From NCBI GenBank assembly GCA_022710485.1, contig JAKLGU010000012.1, forward strand, positions 1-59,728: 59,728 bases of DNA, in the 5' to 3' direction. The notes beneath the pieces were generated by a model. That model was not told the origin of the DNA. It was given only the letters and a program-made list of their open reading frames with translations, and did not search any database. The DNA comes from Gemmatimonadota bacterium. Lineage in GTDB: Bacteria > Gemmatimonadota > Gemmatimonadetes > Gemmatimonadales > GWC2-71-9. The translations under genes and the position numbers were made by a program. Below are positions 1 to 11,491 of the stretch, piece after piece. How positions within the stretch are numbered: the first letter of the stretch is position 1; the number at the start of each line of letters is the position of its first letter.

Positions 1-213
1 GGCTCCGGCGATGACAACGTGCACTACCAGGGCACGGAGCGGATGATCAACGAGCTGGTGAAACTCAACAAGCCGGTGGACGTGATGGTGTACCCGAACC
101 GGAGCCACGCCATCCGCGAGGGCCAGGGCACCACGCTGCACATCTACTCACTGCTGACCCGGTACCTCATGACCTACCTGCCGGCGGGATCACGCTACAC
201 GCCGATGCCGTGA
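1..213 (+). CDS. S9-family (DPP IV-like) peptidase, C-terminal fragment
   Basis: This is the last 70 codons of a gene that begins before the window. The reading frame is open from base 1 and ends at TGA 211-213. The start reads GSGDDNVHYQ, matching the catalytic-Asp region of prolyl oligopeptidase/dipeptidyl peptidase IV enzymes, and NRSHAI about 30 residues later fits the catalytic His. The usual helix and C-terminal tail follow. The full enzyme would be a roughly 700-800 aa, usually exported serine peptidase that trims dipeptides from peptide N-termini. The nucleophile Ser and the propeller lie outside the window, so the subfamily cannot be fixed. Confidence 0.85.
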   Translation, partial: GSGDDNVHYQGTERMINELVKLNKPVDVMVYPNRSHAIREGQGTTLHIYSLLTRYLMTYLPAGSRYTPMP

Positions 214-220
214 GCGAGCT

Positions 221-262
221 CGTGGCTAAAGCCACGGCTCGGCTGATGTCGCTGAAGCGACA
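221..262. repeat. Two adjacent short stem-loops
   Basis: Two small perfect hairpins lie just after the peptidase stop: cgtggc-taaa-gccacg (221-236) and tgtcgc-tgaa-gcgaca (247-262). Both are 6-bp stems with TNAA loops. A third hairpin of the same design, in the opposite orientation, is at 52462-52477. They may help end transcription between the convergent peptidase and MFS genes, but no U-tract follows. Confidence 0.5.
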
Positions 263-300
263 CGGTCAAGACCAAGCGGGATGATAAGATCTCCGGGCAT

Positions 301-347
301 CCCCCCTCTCCATATCATGGAGAGGGGGACAGGGGGTGAGGTGAATG
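301..347. repeat. Hairpin repeat family A, copy 1
   Basis: A perfect 12-bp stem (302-313 with 317-328, 3-nt loop) is followed by acagggggtgaggtgaat. The same unit occurs at 32445, 46955 and 52355, each time in intergenic DNA just after a stop codon. It lies between the converging peptidase and MFS genes, where a bidirectional terminator would be useful. That role is inferred. Confidence 0.75.
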
Positions 348-412
348 CGTCTTTGCGGTGAAAAGCTGTTACCGCGAAGACGCAAAGAGGCGCGAGGAGC
401 GCAAAGAATCTG
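347..412. repeat. Palindromic repeat family B, copy 1
   Basis: Inverted arms gcgtctttgcggt and accgcgaagacgc flank a short AAAAGCTGTT-like loop, followed by cgcaaagaggcgcgag. It is related to the copies at 19122, 19644 and 41365. It is directly fused to the family A hairpin on its left. No gene is visible in 214-425. Confidence 0.7.
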
Positions 413-425
413 GTGAAGGGGAAGC

Positions 426-1688
426 CTACTTCGTCTCCGCCACCGTTGGATACTCCCCCGTAATCTCGTCCAGCGCCGACGCGAGCGGATCACCGGTGGT
501 GCGGTTCTTGTCCAGCACGTACCGCGCGAGCGTGGCCGTCAGCGGTAGCGTCACCAGGACGAGTATGGCCGACAGCCAGAAGGGCACGCCGACGCCGGCG
601 TGGTCCATCAGGAAGCCCGCCAGGATCGGGAAGGCGACCCGTGACACTCCCCCGAAGGTGTGCTGCACCCCCATGTAGAGTCCGCGCTCGTTCGACGACA
701 CCACCGTGCTGAGGAGCCCGGTGACGCACGGGAAGATGAACGCCGTGCCGATCGGCATCAGCGTGAATCCCGCCGCCAGCATCGGGTATCCGGTGGCGAG
801 CCCGGTGGAGGCGAGCCCGAGCGCCAGGATCACGATGCCGAGCCGCGACAGCCGCGCCTCCCCCATCCGGTCCACCATCCGACCAAGCAGGAGCGACCGG
901 ACCACGACGCCCATGCCGCCCAGGTACATGATGAAATAGCCGATGTTGGCTTCGGTGACGCTGAACCGGCTGGAGAGGAGCAGCGGCACGGTCTGGATGG
1001 TGCCGTAGAACGCCCCGATGGCGATGGTGTAGATCCAGATGAGGCGCGGCGCCGGTTCACGCCACCGGGTGAGCACCCGACGGATGGCGCCGCGACTCGT
1101 TTGTGCCGAGACCGCCGGATGGCTCGTGGTCTGGCGCAGTTCGGTGGACTCGCGGAGGAACCGCCAGGCGAAGATCGACACCAGGACGGACAGGGCGGCG
1201 GCGGCGAGGCCCGGCGCGCGCCGCCCGCCGAGGCTGATCATGGCGGAGCCGAAGGCGGGGCCCGCGACCGCGCCCATGCTCGTCACCACCGAGAGCCAGC
1301 CCAGGCTCTTGGTGCGTTCCTTCGGCTTCGACACATCCGCGACATACGCCTGCACCACCCCGATCGTGCCGCCACCGGTTCCCTGGATCAGCCGCGACAC
1401 GAGCAGCGCCACGATCGACCCGGCGAAAGCAAAGAGGGCATAGGCCACGGCCGTCAGGAGGAGCCCAGCCAGGATGGCCGGCCGGCGCCCGTACCGGTCG
1501 GAGAAGCGGCCCCACGACGGCGCGACCGCCAGCTGGGCGATGGAGAAGGCGGAGATCAGGACGCCGATCATCGTGGCGCCGGCGCCGAAGTCGGTGGCGT
1601 AGTAGGGCAGGAGCGGGATCACCATGGTGAGCCCGATCATGTCTACGAACGCGGTGACGAACAGGACGAGCAGCGGCAACGTGTTCAC
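426..1688 (-). CDS. MFS transporter (DHA1-like drug/metabolite exporter)
   Basis: A 420-residue inner-membrane protein with about 12 hydrophobic segments. The MFS signature GRFSDRYGRRP lies in the loop after the second segment (about residues 60-70), and QGTGGG in the fourth. Length and motif order fit the DHA1 (TCR/Tet-like) proton-driven exporters; the substrate cannot be read from sequence. The GTG start at 1686-1688 overlaps the TGA of the upstream DUF2911 gene in a GTGA quartet, so the two are probably one transcript with coupled translation. The pairing with a secreted DUF2911 protein does not by itself suggest a substrate. Confidence 0.9.
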   Translation of the reverse strand: MNTLPLLVLFVTAFVDMIGLTMVIPLLPYYATDFGAGATMIGVLISAFSIAQLAVAPSWGRFSDRYGRRPAILAGLLLTAVAYALFAFAGSIVALLVSRLIQGTGGGTIGVVQAYVADVSKPKERTKSLGWLSVVTSMGAVAGPAFGSAMISLGGRRAPGLAAAALSVLVSIFAWRFLRESTELRQTTSHPAVSAQTSRGAIRRVLTRWREPAPRLIWIYTIAIGAFYGTIQTVPLLLSSRFSVTEANIGYFIMYLGGMGVVVRSLLLGRMVDRMGEARLSRLGIVILALGLASTGLATGYPMLAAGFTLMPIGTAFIFPCVTGLLSTVVSSNERGLYMGVQHTFGGVSRVAFPILAGFLMDHAGVGVPFWLSAILVLVTLPLTATLARYVLDKNRTTGDPLASALDEITGEYPTVAETK

Positions 1689-2566
1689 TCCCGCGTCGCC
1701 GTCCCGTCCGGCTGGTCCTTGTCACCCCAGACTTCGTACCCGGTCACGGCGCCGTCCTTCTTCGCGAACTCGAAGACCCAGTCAGAATCGAGATCGGTCA
1801 GCTTGCCGTCCTCCCACGAGCCGAAGAAGAACCAGCCCTCCTTGATTTCGACGAGGATGAACGTGGCGGCCTGCGGCCATGGGGCCGGCGCCCATCGCCC
1901 CATCAGCATGCCATTCTCATACGTCAATGTGGTCTTCGAGGGCGGGACACTGTCGGGCTGCCCGTTCCAGCGGAAGGCGTAGGTGCCCAGGTACGGCTTG
2001 GCATCGGCGGCGGCGATGGTCAGCTTGTGCTTCGGTTCCACCTCGAGATGGAAGGCCACCTGCGTGGTGCCCCAGCGGAGGAACAGCGTCCCTTCATCGG
2101 CGCGGACGTTCTCGAAGGTGAAGGTCAGCATCTCGTTGAAGGGGCCGGTGCCCGGCTTGACCTGGTACCGGATCTGGTCGGCGGTCGAGTCCGGATAAGG
2201 CAGGTGGTACATCCGGTGCCGGGGGTCGATGACCATGGTCCACTCCCCCGGCTGGAGGACCAGCCAGAGCGAGTACTTCCCCGGGGCCACCGGGTGACCG
2301 TCGATCTTGAGGGGGCGGTTGACCTCGAGCGTCGTCGCGTAGTTGGCGCCCGGGGTCCAGACGGCGCCCCACTTTTCGACGCCGCCGAAGAGGGAATCCC
2401 GGCCCCGGACCTGGGGTCGGGAATAGTCGATCGTGATCGTGGTCCCGTCGATGGTCTGGGACACCGAGCCCCGTTCGCTGGCGCGCATCTGCGCGGACAG
2501 TCCAGCCGGCACGAGCAACAGCAGGGCGAGGCAGGCGCCGTGGACGCCCGCTGTCGGAACGGTCAT
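1685..2566 (-). CDS. DUF2911 domain secreted protein
   Basis: A 293-residue protein. The ATG at 2564-2566 has GGGAG five bases upstream and begins a signal peptide (MTVPTAGVHGACLALLL... cleaved near LSA-QM). An upstream in-frame extension to 2605 would bury the signal and is not used. Residues about 30-150 carry the DUF2911 pattern: IDYSRPQVRGRDSLFG, WTPGANYATTL, PGKYSLW, and WTMVIDP. The family is common in Bacteroidota and Gemmatimonadota and has no assigned reaction. The C-terminal third (KPYLGTYAF onward) looks like a separate small beta domain. It precedes the MFS gene with a 4-nt overlap. Confidence 0.85.
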   Translation of the reverse strand: MTVPTAGVHGACLALLLLVPAGLSAQMRASERGSVSQTIDGTTITIDYSRPQVRGRDSLFGGVEKWGAVWTPGANYATTLEVNRPLKIDGHPVAPGKYSLWLVLQPGEWTMVIDPRHRMYHLPYPDSTADQIRYQVKPGTGPFNEMLTFTFENVRADEGTLFLRWGTTQVAFHLEVEPKHKLTIAAADAKPYLGTYAFRWNGQPDSVPPSKTTLTYENGMLMGRWAPAPWPQAATFILVEIKEGWFFFGSWEDGKLTDLDSDWVFEFAKKDGAVTGYEVWGDKDQPDGTATRE

Positions 2567-2641
2567 GGAGACTCCCAGAGGTGTTGGGTGAGGTGACACA
2601 GCCAAGCTACCGAACTTCTCCGGCGCGGGCCAGCGAGCGCG

Positions 2642-4744
2642 CTACGGCTGGAGGCGGTATTGCACCTTCCATCGCACCATTCCACCCCGCTCGCTTTCGA
2701 GCCGGATGACGCGCATCGCGCCGTCCGCCGCCTGGCCGGTGACGCGTGCTCCGCCCGCATCCGCCTCAACGAACTGGAATCCCGCCGGCTCGTTCAGGTA
2801 GATCTCGTATGGGTCCCCGGCCACGAGTTCGCTCGCCCCGCTCAGGGCGTCGTCCTTCCAGGACAGCTCACGCAAGTCCGGTCCGCCGCACGTCACGTGG
2901 CGGCTGGTGGCCACGAGCTGCGGACGTTCCAGGCGCGGGCGGAGGCAGACGACCTGCACGCCGAACCGCGGGTCGATCGGCCCGGCGTCGAGCGCCCCAC
3001 GCACCAGGCCGAGCGGGCGCCGGGTCCAGAACTCGAACCCGAGATACTCGACGTCGTCCGGGAGGCCAAGTTCGGCGAGCGGGACCGCGCCGGCGTCGTC
3101 CCGGGTGCGGGCCAGCACCGTCCATTGCTCGAACGGCCGGGCGATATCGAGCTGGTAGTACGGCACCACCTCCCGCTGGTCGGCGTCGAACGGGCGGGGG
3201 CCGGACCCGCTCAATTCGCTGCTTGCGAGCCCCAGGACTGAGGAGCGGGACGGATCCACGTCGTACAGCTGCCCCGGCCGCGTGAAGAGCACCGGTGCAG
3301 TGCGCCGAGCCGCCTCGACGCGGTCGGTCTGGTACACTTCCGGCCGGTCGGTGAGCATCAGCACCGATCCGGTGAGCGAGGTGAGCGTGGCGGCGCGGTA
3401 GCCGTCGGGCTGGCGGAGCTCGATGTGATCGGGGTCGTTCCGCCACACCACGTTGTTGAACGAGTTGTATTGCGCGAACGAGCCGTAGCCGAAGCCGTCG
3501 TCGCCCACCCGCATCCCGTCCACCAGGCCGATCAGCTCGGGGCGGATGCCCCAGCAGGCCAGCAGGTAGACGTCCCATCCGATGGCCTCGCGCACCCGGC
3601 GGACGAAGCCCCGGAAGACCGCCTCGCGGTCCAGCTTCCGCGCGGCGAAGTACCCGGCGTAGCTGTTGTACCCCTCGTACCGGAGGTGCCGGAGCGCGTC
3701 GAGCTTGAAGTAGTCCCACCCCATCCGGCGGAGCGCGCGGTAGACCGGCGTCACGAGGGTGTCCATCGTCCCCGCCGAGCTCCCGTCCATCACGTAGCCC
3801 ACCCAGTTGCCGAGGGCGGGCTGTCCGTCCGGCGTCCTGACGAACCACGACGGATGCGCCGCCGCCGCCGTGCGGTCCTGGAAGCTGACGTTGGTCCAGA
3901 TCCCGGGCTGGAGTCCCCGGGCGCTGATGACGCGCCGCAGGTCGGCCAGTCCGCTCGGGAACTTCTCGTTGGCGTTGAGCCAGTTGCGGGGCAGGCCGAT
4001 GGGGAGCCGCTGGTAGCCATCGTCGATCTGGAGGTAGGTGTACCCGAAGGGAAGGAGCGTCTCGGCCAGCACATCCGCCGTCCGGTGGATGTCCTGCTCG
4101 GTGACCTTGTCGAAGAAGGCGTACCACGAGGTCCACCCGGCGACCGACCTGGTCCAGGGGCGGTATTCCCAGGGCCGGAACTGCGCCAGGCCGCGGTGCC
4201 GCTGATAGAACCGCGGACGGAAGCGCAGCGACACCTCGCCGCCGCTGGCGGAGATCTCGTAGGAGACCGCGCTGTCGGCGCGCGCGCCCGGCGTCAGTTC
4301 GACGCGCGCCGGCTCGTCCACCGACAGCACCCAGTCGAACCGCCGGTCGTAGAAGGCGCGGTTGAGCCGGTTCGACACCGGCCCCATCGCGTGGCGCACC
4401 ACGGGGAGGCCATCCTCGCGCGGCTCGGATGTGGCGGCGAACGCCTCGGGGGAGCCCCGCACGACCCCGGTCAGGGTGACCTCACCGCGAGGGGCCGCGG
4501 TCCACTTGAACACCTGCGTCACCCGGCCGCCGGCGGAGTCGGTGAGCCGGCTGAACGAGGCGGCGCCACCCGTCGCGACGAGCTTCCCTTCGAAGAGAAT
4601 CCTCCCCTGGTACCGGAGGACGACCGAGGAGTCGCGGCGCTGGAGGGTGGCGGGGGCGTTGGGGGGCGCCGCGGGTGCCTGGGCCAGGGCCAGGGCCAGC
4701 GCGGGGGCGAGTCCGGCGGCGGCGAGGAAGGCGAGGATCTTCAT
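2642..4744 (-). CDS. Glycoside hydrolase, alpha-galactosidase/melibiase-like (GH27/GH36 clan)
   Basis: A 700-residue secreted enzyme. Signal peptide MKILAFLAAAGLAPALALALAQA, then a beta-rich N-terminal domain, then a TIM barrel from GWTSWYAFFDKV (about residue 200). Barrel motifs are YTYLQIDDGYQ, PGIWTNVSF, DYFKLDALRHLRYEG (KLD Asp as likely nucleophile) and RVGDDG (likely acid/base Asp), followed by LTSLTGSVLMLTDRP and a C-terminal beta domain. This fits clan GH-D hydrolases that release terminal alpha-galactose or related sugars; the exact sugar is not determined. It is transcribed divergently from a sodium-solute symporter 69 bp away, suggesting periplasmic sugar release followed by uptake. 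No clear Shine-Dalgarno precedes the ATG. Confidence 0.8.
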   Translation of the reverse strand: MKILAFLAAAGLAPALALALAQAPAAPPNAPATLQRRDSSVVLRYQGRILFEGKLVATGGAASFSRLTDSAGGRVTQVFKWTAAPRGEVTLTGVVRGSPEAFAATSEPREDGLPVVRHAMGPVSNRLNRAFYDRRFDWVLSVDEPARVELTPGARADSAVSYEISASGGEVSLRFRPRFYQRHRGLAQFRPWEYRPWTRSVAGWTSWYAFFDKVTEQDIHRTADVLAETLLPFGYTYLQIDDGYQRLPIGLPRNWLNANEKFPSGLADLRRVISARGLQPGIWTNVSFQDRTAAAAHPSWFVRTPDGQPALGNWVGYVMDGSSAGTMDTLVTPVYRALRRMGWDYFKLDALRHLRYEGYNSYAGYFAARKLDREAVFRGFVRRVREAIGWDVYLLACWGIRPELIGLVDGMRVGDDGFGYGSFAQYNSFNNVVWRNDPDHIELRQPDGYRAATLTSLTGSVLMLTDRPEVYQTDRVEAARRTAPVLFTRPGQLYDVDPSRSSVLGLASSELSGSGPRPFDADQREVVPYYQLDIARPFEQWTVLARTRDDAGAVPLAELGLPDDVEYLGFEFWTRRPLGLVRGALDAGPIDPRFGVQVVCLRPRLERPQLVATSRHVTCGGPDLRELSWKDDALSGASELVAGDPYEIYLNEPAGFQFVEADAGGARVTGQAADGAMRVIRLESERGGMVRWKVQYRLQP

Positions 4745-4813
4745 GGTACGCGTAGGTTGCGCCCCGCCCCGGGAAATGGCAAGATGGTGCCCATTCCCTC
4801 CACCTGGGCCGCC
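4745..4813. promoter_or_regulatory. Divergent promoter region, hydrolase / symporter
   Basis: Sixty-nine bases separate the two divergent starts, so both promoters must lie here or extend into the coding ends. No convincing -35/-10 pair or operator is seen; the inference rests on gene orientation alone. Confidence 0.35.
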
Positions 4814-6343
4814 ATGACCTTCTCGCCGATCGACATCGTCAGCTTCGTGGGCTTCCTGGTCCTGGTGTTCGCCGTGTCGCTCGCGGCGTCGCGCCGGAAG
4901 AAGGTCGCGACCGAGGACTACTTCCTGGCCGGCCGCGAGCTCCGCTGGTGGCTGATCGGCATTTCGCTCATCGCCTCGAACATCTCCACCGAGCACTTCG
5001 TCGGGCTGGCGGGCCGCGGCTACGCGCTCGGCCTGGCCATCGCCAGCTACGAGTGGATGGCGGCGGTGACGATGGTGGTCGTGGCGCTCTACTTCCTGCC
5101 GAAGTTCCTGCGAGCAGGCATCTTCACGATGCCAGAATACCTGGAGTACCGCTACGACGCCGGCGCGCGGAGCATCATGGCCTTCTTCATGATGCTCGCC
5201 TACGTGTTCGTGGCCCTCGCCACGGTGCTCTACAGCGGGGCCCTGGCGCTCGAGGCGGTCATCGGCCTCGACGTGATCACCGGCATCTGGATCATCGGCG
5301 CCCTCTCCGGCCTCTACGTGACCTACGGCGGGCTCCGCGCCGTGGTCTGGACCGAGCTCATCCAGGGTACCGCCCTCCTCCTCGGCGCCCTCCTGGTCTT
5401 CGTGCTCGCGCTCGACGCCCTCGGCGGCTGGGGGGAGTTCACCGCCCTCTCCGCCGGGAAGCTGCACACCGTCCTCCCCTGGAACGACCCCGAGATGCCC
5501 TGGCTCGCCGTGTTCGTCGGCGGGCTCTGGATCCCCAACCTCTTCTACTGGGGGCTCAACCAGTTCATCACCCAGCGCGCGCTCGCCGCACGGAGCCTGG
5601 CCGACGGCCAGCGGGGAACGCTCTTCGCCGCGGCCATCAAGGTGAGCATCCCGTTTCTGATCGTCATGCCCGGCATCATGGCCGTCCACCTCTATCCCGA
5701 CCTCATCAAGACCCCCGACCAGGCCTACCCGGTGCTCATCCGGGAGCTCGTTCCCCCGGGGCTGCTCGGCATCATGCTCGCGGCCCTCTTCGGCGCGGTC
5801 CTCAGCACCTTCGAGTCGCTGCTCAACTCGGCGGCCACCATCTTCAGCCTCGACATCTACCAGCGCCACTGGCGGCCCGCGGCGGAGCCGGCCCAGTTGC
5901 TCCGGGTCGGCCGCTGGGCGACGCTCGTCCTCTTCCTGGTCGGCTGCCTCTGGGCGCCGATCGTGGGCCGGGCGGGCAGCGTCTTCCAGTACATCCAGAT
6001 GTTCTGGGGCTTCATCTCGCCGGGGATCGTGGCGGCGTTCGTCGTTGGGATGGTCTCCCCCAAGACGCCGCCCCTGGCGGCCAAGGGGGCGATGCTCCTC
6101 GGTATCCCGGTGTACGGACTGCTCCTCTGGTTCCTGCCCGGCGTCGCCTTCCTGCACCACATGGCCATCACCTTCCTCGTGGTGGTGGCGTACATGTGGA
6201 TCGTGACAGCGCTCCGACCCCTGGCCGCACCGCGGGTGCTGCCGGTCAAGGAAGGGCTTTCGCTCGAGCCCGCCCGGCATGCCGGCCTCCTCGGGGGGCT
6301 GGTCGTCGCGGCGGTGGCGGCGCTCTACCTCTACTTCTGGTAG
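4814..6343 (+). CDS. Sodium:solute symporter (SSS family, probable sugar uptake)
   Basis: A 509-residue integral membrane protein with about 13-14 hydrophobic segments. The SSS hallmark EDYFLAGRELRWWLIGISLIASNIS lies in the first loop and second segment, followed by EHFVGLAGRGYALG. SGLT-like members couple sodium entry to uptake of sugars or related solutes. ATG 4814 starts cleanly at the first helix; an in-frame ATG ten codons upstream is possible. Divergent from the alpha-galactosidase-like gene, which argues for a freed sugar as substrate (inference). Confidence 0.88.
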   Translation: MTFSPIDIVSFVGFLVLVFAVSLAASRRKKVATEDYFLAGRELRWWLIGISLIASNISTEHFVGLAGRGYALGLAIASYEWMAAVTMVVVALYFLPKFLRAGIFTMPEYLEYRYDAGARSIMAFFMMLAYVFVALATVLYSGALALEAVIGLDVITGIWIIGALSGLYVTYGGLRAVVWTELIQGTALLLGALLVFVLALDALGGWGEFTALSAGKLHTVLPWNDPEMPWLAVFVGGLWIPNLFYWGLNQFITQRALAARSLADGQRGTLFAAAIKVSIPFLIVMPGIMAVHLYPDLIKTPDQAYPVLIRELVPPGLLGIMLAALFGAVLSTFESLLNSAATIFSLDIYQRHWRPAAEPAQLLRVGRWATLVLFLVGCLWAPIVGRAGSVFQYIQMFWGFISPGIVAAFVVGMVSPKTPPLAAKGAMLLGIPVYGLLLWFLPGVAFLHHMAITFLVVVAYMWIVTALRPLAAPRVLPVKEGLSLEPARHAGLLGGLVVAAVAALYLYFW

Positions 6344-6384
6344 CGCCGCCTCGCGGGAATCCCCGCGGCCGTGCATCTTTGGGT

Positions 6385-8658
<2,274 letters not shown>

Positions 8659-8705
8659 CGCTCGTCTGGTGCTCCCCGCCCCTTGTCCCCATCTTCAAGG
8701 CCACG

Positions 8706-11387
8706 ATGACCGAGCCGCTGCCCCGCCTCACCGACGCCCTCTCCGACCGCTATCGCCTCGAACGGGAGCTCGGGCAGGGTGGCATGGCCACCGTCTACCT
8801 CGCCCAGGACCTCAAGCACGACCGCAAGGTGGCGGTCAAGGTGCTGCGGCCGGAACTGGCCGCGGTCATCGGCGCCGACCGCTTCCTGTCCGAAATCAAG
8901 ACCACCGCGAATCTCCAGCACCCGCACATCCTGCCGCTCTTCGACAGCGGCGAGTCCGACGGCTTCCTCTACTATGTGATGCCCTTCGTCGAGGGCGAGA
9001 CCATCCGCGACCGGATGAACCGGGACAAGCAGTTCCCGGTGGGCGAGGCGGTGCGGATCGCGACCGAGGTGGCGGGCGCGCTGGACTACGCGCACCGGCA
9101 CAACGTCATCCACCGCGACATCAAGCCCGAGAACATCCTGCTGCACGACGGCCGCGCCCTGGTGGCCGACTTCGGCATCGCGCTCGCCGCCAGCAAGGCC
9201 GGCAGCACCCGGATGACCGAGACCGGCATGTCGCTCGGCACGCCGCACTACATGAGCCCCGAGCAGGCCATGGGCGAGCGGGACATCACGGCCCGCTCCG
9301 ACGTCTATGCGCTGGGCTGCGTGCTCTACGAGATGCTGACCGGCGAGCCCCCCTTCACCGGCGCCACGGCGCAGGCCATCGTGGCGCGGGTCCTCACCGA
9401 GAACCCCCGGCCGATGCTCCCCCAGCGGCACACGATTCCGCCGCAGGTGGAAGCCGCCGTGCTCACCTCGCTGGAAAAGCTGCCGGCCGACCGGTTTGCC
9501 ACGGCGGCGGAGTTCGCCGTGGCGCTCGCCGACACCGGCTACGCGTCGAGGGCGACGCTGGCCACGGCGGCGGCGGCAGGACCGGCTACCGCGCTGTGGA
9601 AGCGGCGCTTCGCGCTCGCGACCGCAATGGCCGTCGTGGCCGTCATCCTGGCGGCCGTCGGGTGGTCTCGCGCCCGCCGGGTCGCTGACCAGCCCACCAG
9701 CTGGCAGTACCTCTCGCTCGGCGACAGTGTGGAGCTCACCACGCTGACGCCGGGGCTCGCGCTCTCGCCGGACGGCAATACCCTGGTCATGAAGGACTCC
9801 AGGCAAAACGCCAGGCTCTGGGTCAAGCGGCGCGGCGTGCTCGACCCGGTGCCGATCCCAGGCACCGAACGCGCCTCCAACCCGGTGTTCTCTCCAGACG
9901 GCGAGTGGATCCTCTACCTGGCCGACCGCCAGCTCCGCAAGGTGAATCTCGCCAACGGGGCTTCCGTCACCCTGGCCGACTCGGTGTCCGTCTCGACCGG
10001 GTTCGGCGGAGCGGCCTGGCTGGACGACGGGACCATCGTCTACGTCCCGCAGGATCTCAACCGGATCATGCGGATGAGCGCCAACGGCGGGGCTCCCACC
10101 ACGATCATGGACAACTCCGGCCTCCAAGGCGTCGGGTTCGGCTATCCGACCGCCCTGCCCGAGGGCCGCGGTGTCCTGTTCGAGGGCTGCACCTCCGGCT
10201 GTGTGACGATGAGCCTCCGGGTGCTCGATCTGCGCACCGGCCAGCAGAAGCTCCTGATGAATGAGGCCACCCAGGGCTGGTACCTCCCGACGGGACACCT
10301 GCTCTACGCCCGCCGCGACGGCACGCTCCTGGCCGCGCCCTTCGACCTGGACCGGCTGGAAGTCACAGGCACCGGAGTCCCCGTCCAGCAGAACGTCTTC
10401 GTGGTCTTCGGCGCACCGCAACTGGCATGGTCCGCCAGCGGCTCCTTGGTCTATGCTTCGGGAGAAAGCCAGGGCGGGGAGAACACATTCGTGCGCGTGG
10501 GGATGAACGGGACCGCCACGGCGATCGATTCCGGCTGGTCGGGGCAGTTCACCTCGTTCGCGCTCTCTCCCGATGGACGCCAGCTCGCCGTCGGCTCCGG
10601 GACCGGGGTGGGCGCCCTCAATGTCTGGATCAAGCAGCTCGATCGCGGGCCTTTCACCAGGATTTCGTTCGGCGGCGCCGATCGGCGGCCGGTCTGGTCG
10701 CCCGATGGGCGGATGGTCGCCTTCGTGCGTGACACGCTGTCCACCAGCGTCGTGATCGGGCGCTACGCCGACGGCCGTCGTCCCGACACCCTCCTGGTGC
10801 ACATCGACCGGCAGGTGCAGGAGGTGGACTGGTCCCGCGACGGAAAGTGGCTCGTGGTCCGCACCGACAACGGGAGCGCGGGCGCGGGCGACCTGATGGG
10901 CATCCGCACCAGCGGCGACACCACGCCGGTGCCGATGGTGGCGAGCAGCTTCACCGAGCTCAACCCGGCCATCTCGCTGGACAGCCGGTGGCTGGCGTAT
11001 GCTTCCAACGAGTCGGGCCAGAACGAGATCTTCGTGCGACCGTTCCCCAACACCGGCGACGGGCGGTGGCAGGTCTCCACCGGCGGAGGCTTCATGCCCC
11101 GGTGGGCGCCCGACGGCAAGGCGCTCTACTTCATTGACCCAGGGTCTGGCCAGATCATGGTCGTTCCGGTGACGACCAGCCCGACCTTCGCCGCAGGCCA
11201 GCCCCGGGCGCTGTACAGCACCTCGGGCTTCGTGATCGACGGATTTCACACCTCCTTCGAACTCACCCCGGACGGTCGCCAGTTCCTCTTCACCGCGCCT
11301 CGGCAGAACAACGCCGCAGCGGTCCAGCCGGCGCTGGTCCGCGCGGACAACTGGTTCCGGGAGCTCGAGGCGCGGATGAAGCAGTAA
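8706..11387 (+). CDS. Ser/Thr protein kinase with transmembrane segment and WD40/TolB-like propeller
   Basis: An 893-residue protein. The kinase domain covers about residues 14-280: GQGGMATV (23-30), Lys45, HRDIKPEN (136-143), DFG (155-157), and GTPHYMSPEQ. One hydrophobic helix (FALATAMAVVAVILAAVGW) lies near residue 310. The remaining 570 residues carry six or more TolB/WD40-type blades (LSPDGNTLVM, FSPDGEWILYLAD, WSPDGRMVAFVR, WAPDGKALYFID). The topology predicts a cytoplasmic kinase and a periplasmic propeller. It lies 47 bp after the previous kinase in the same direction. The final 63 bases are duplicated at 16974-17036, on the far side of the island that follows. Confidence 0.9.
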   Translation: MTEPLPRLTDALSDRYRLERELGQGGMATVYLAQDLKHDRKVAVKVLRPELAAVIGADRFLSEIKTTANLQHPHILPLFDSGESDGFLYYVMPFVEGETIRDRMNRDKQFPVGEAVRIATEVAGALDYAHRHNVIHRDIKPENILLHDGRALVADFGIALAASKAGSTRMTETGMSLGTPHYMSPEQAMGERDITARSDVYALGCVLYEMLTGEPPFTGATAQAIVARVLTENPRPMLPQRHTIPPQVEAAVLTSLEKLPADRFATAAEFAVALADTGYASRATLATAAAAGPATALWKRRFALATAMAVVAVILAAVGWSRARRVADQPTSWQYLSLGDSVELTTLTPGLALSPDGNTLVMKDSRQNARLWVKRRGVLDPVPIPGTERASNPVFSPDGEWILYLADRQLRKVNLANGASVTLADSVSVSTGFGGAAWLDDGTIVYVPQDLNRIMRMSANGGAPTTIMDNSGLQGVGFGYPTALPEGRGVLFEGCTSGCVTMSLRVLDLRTGQQKLLMNEATQGWYLPTGHLLYARRDGTLLAAPFDLDRLEVTGTGVPVQQNVFVVFGAPQLAWSASGSLVYASGESQGGENTFVRVGMNGTATAIDSGWSGQFTSFALSPDGRQLAVGSGTGVGALNVWIKQLDRGPFTRISFGGADRRPVWSPDGRMVAFVRDTLSTSVVIGRYADGRRPDTLLVHIDRQVQEVDWSRDGKWLVVRTDNGSAGAGDLMGIRTSGDTTPVPMVASSFTELNPAISLDSRWLAYASNESGQNEIFVRPFPNTGDGRWQVSTGGGFMPRWAPDGKALYFIDPGSGQIMVVPVTTSPTFAAGQPRALYSTSGFVIDGFHTSFELTPDGRQFLFTAPRQNNAAAVQPALVRADNWFRELEARMKQ
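11324..11386. repeat. 63-bp direct repeat, left copy (kinase 3' end)
   Basis: These bases encode the last 21 residues of the kinase (QPALVRADNWFRELEARMKQ) up to two bases of the stop codon. The same sequence recurs at 16974-17036 with one mismatch (11366 C, 17016 T). The 5.65 kb between the two copies holds only the MNT, HEPN and type III R-M genes. Confidence 0.9.
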
Positions 11388-11452
11388 ATCGCGCCCAGAA
11401 CAGGCTGTGGGCTGGGCCATGATGTACCCGAAGCACAGCCCGCTACACGGTA

Positions 11453-11490
11453 TTGCGAATTGTGCCAAAAATGGGTACATTTGTGCCCAT
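11453..11490 (+). promoter_or_regulatory. Promoter with overlapping palindromic operator for the MNT gene
   Basis: TTGCGA (11453-11458), a 17-bp spacer, and TACATT (11476-11481) form a plausible -35/-10 pair. The -10 lies inside the near-perfect inverted repeat ATGGGTAC-ATTT-GTGCCCAT (11471-11490; 7 of 8 positions paired). The palindrome ends one base before the ATG, so the transcript would be leaderless or nearly so. The placement suggests repression by the HTH domain of the protein encoded just downstream. Confidence 0.55.
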
Positions 11491-11491
11491 T

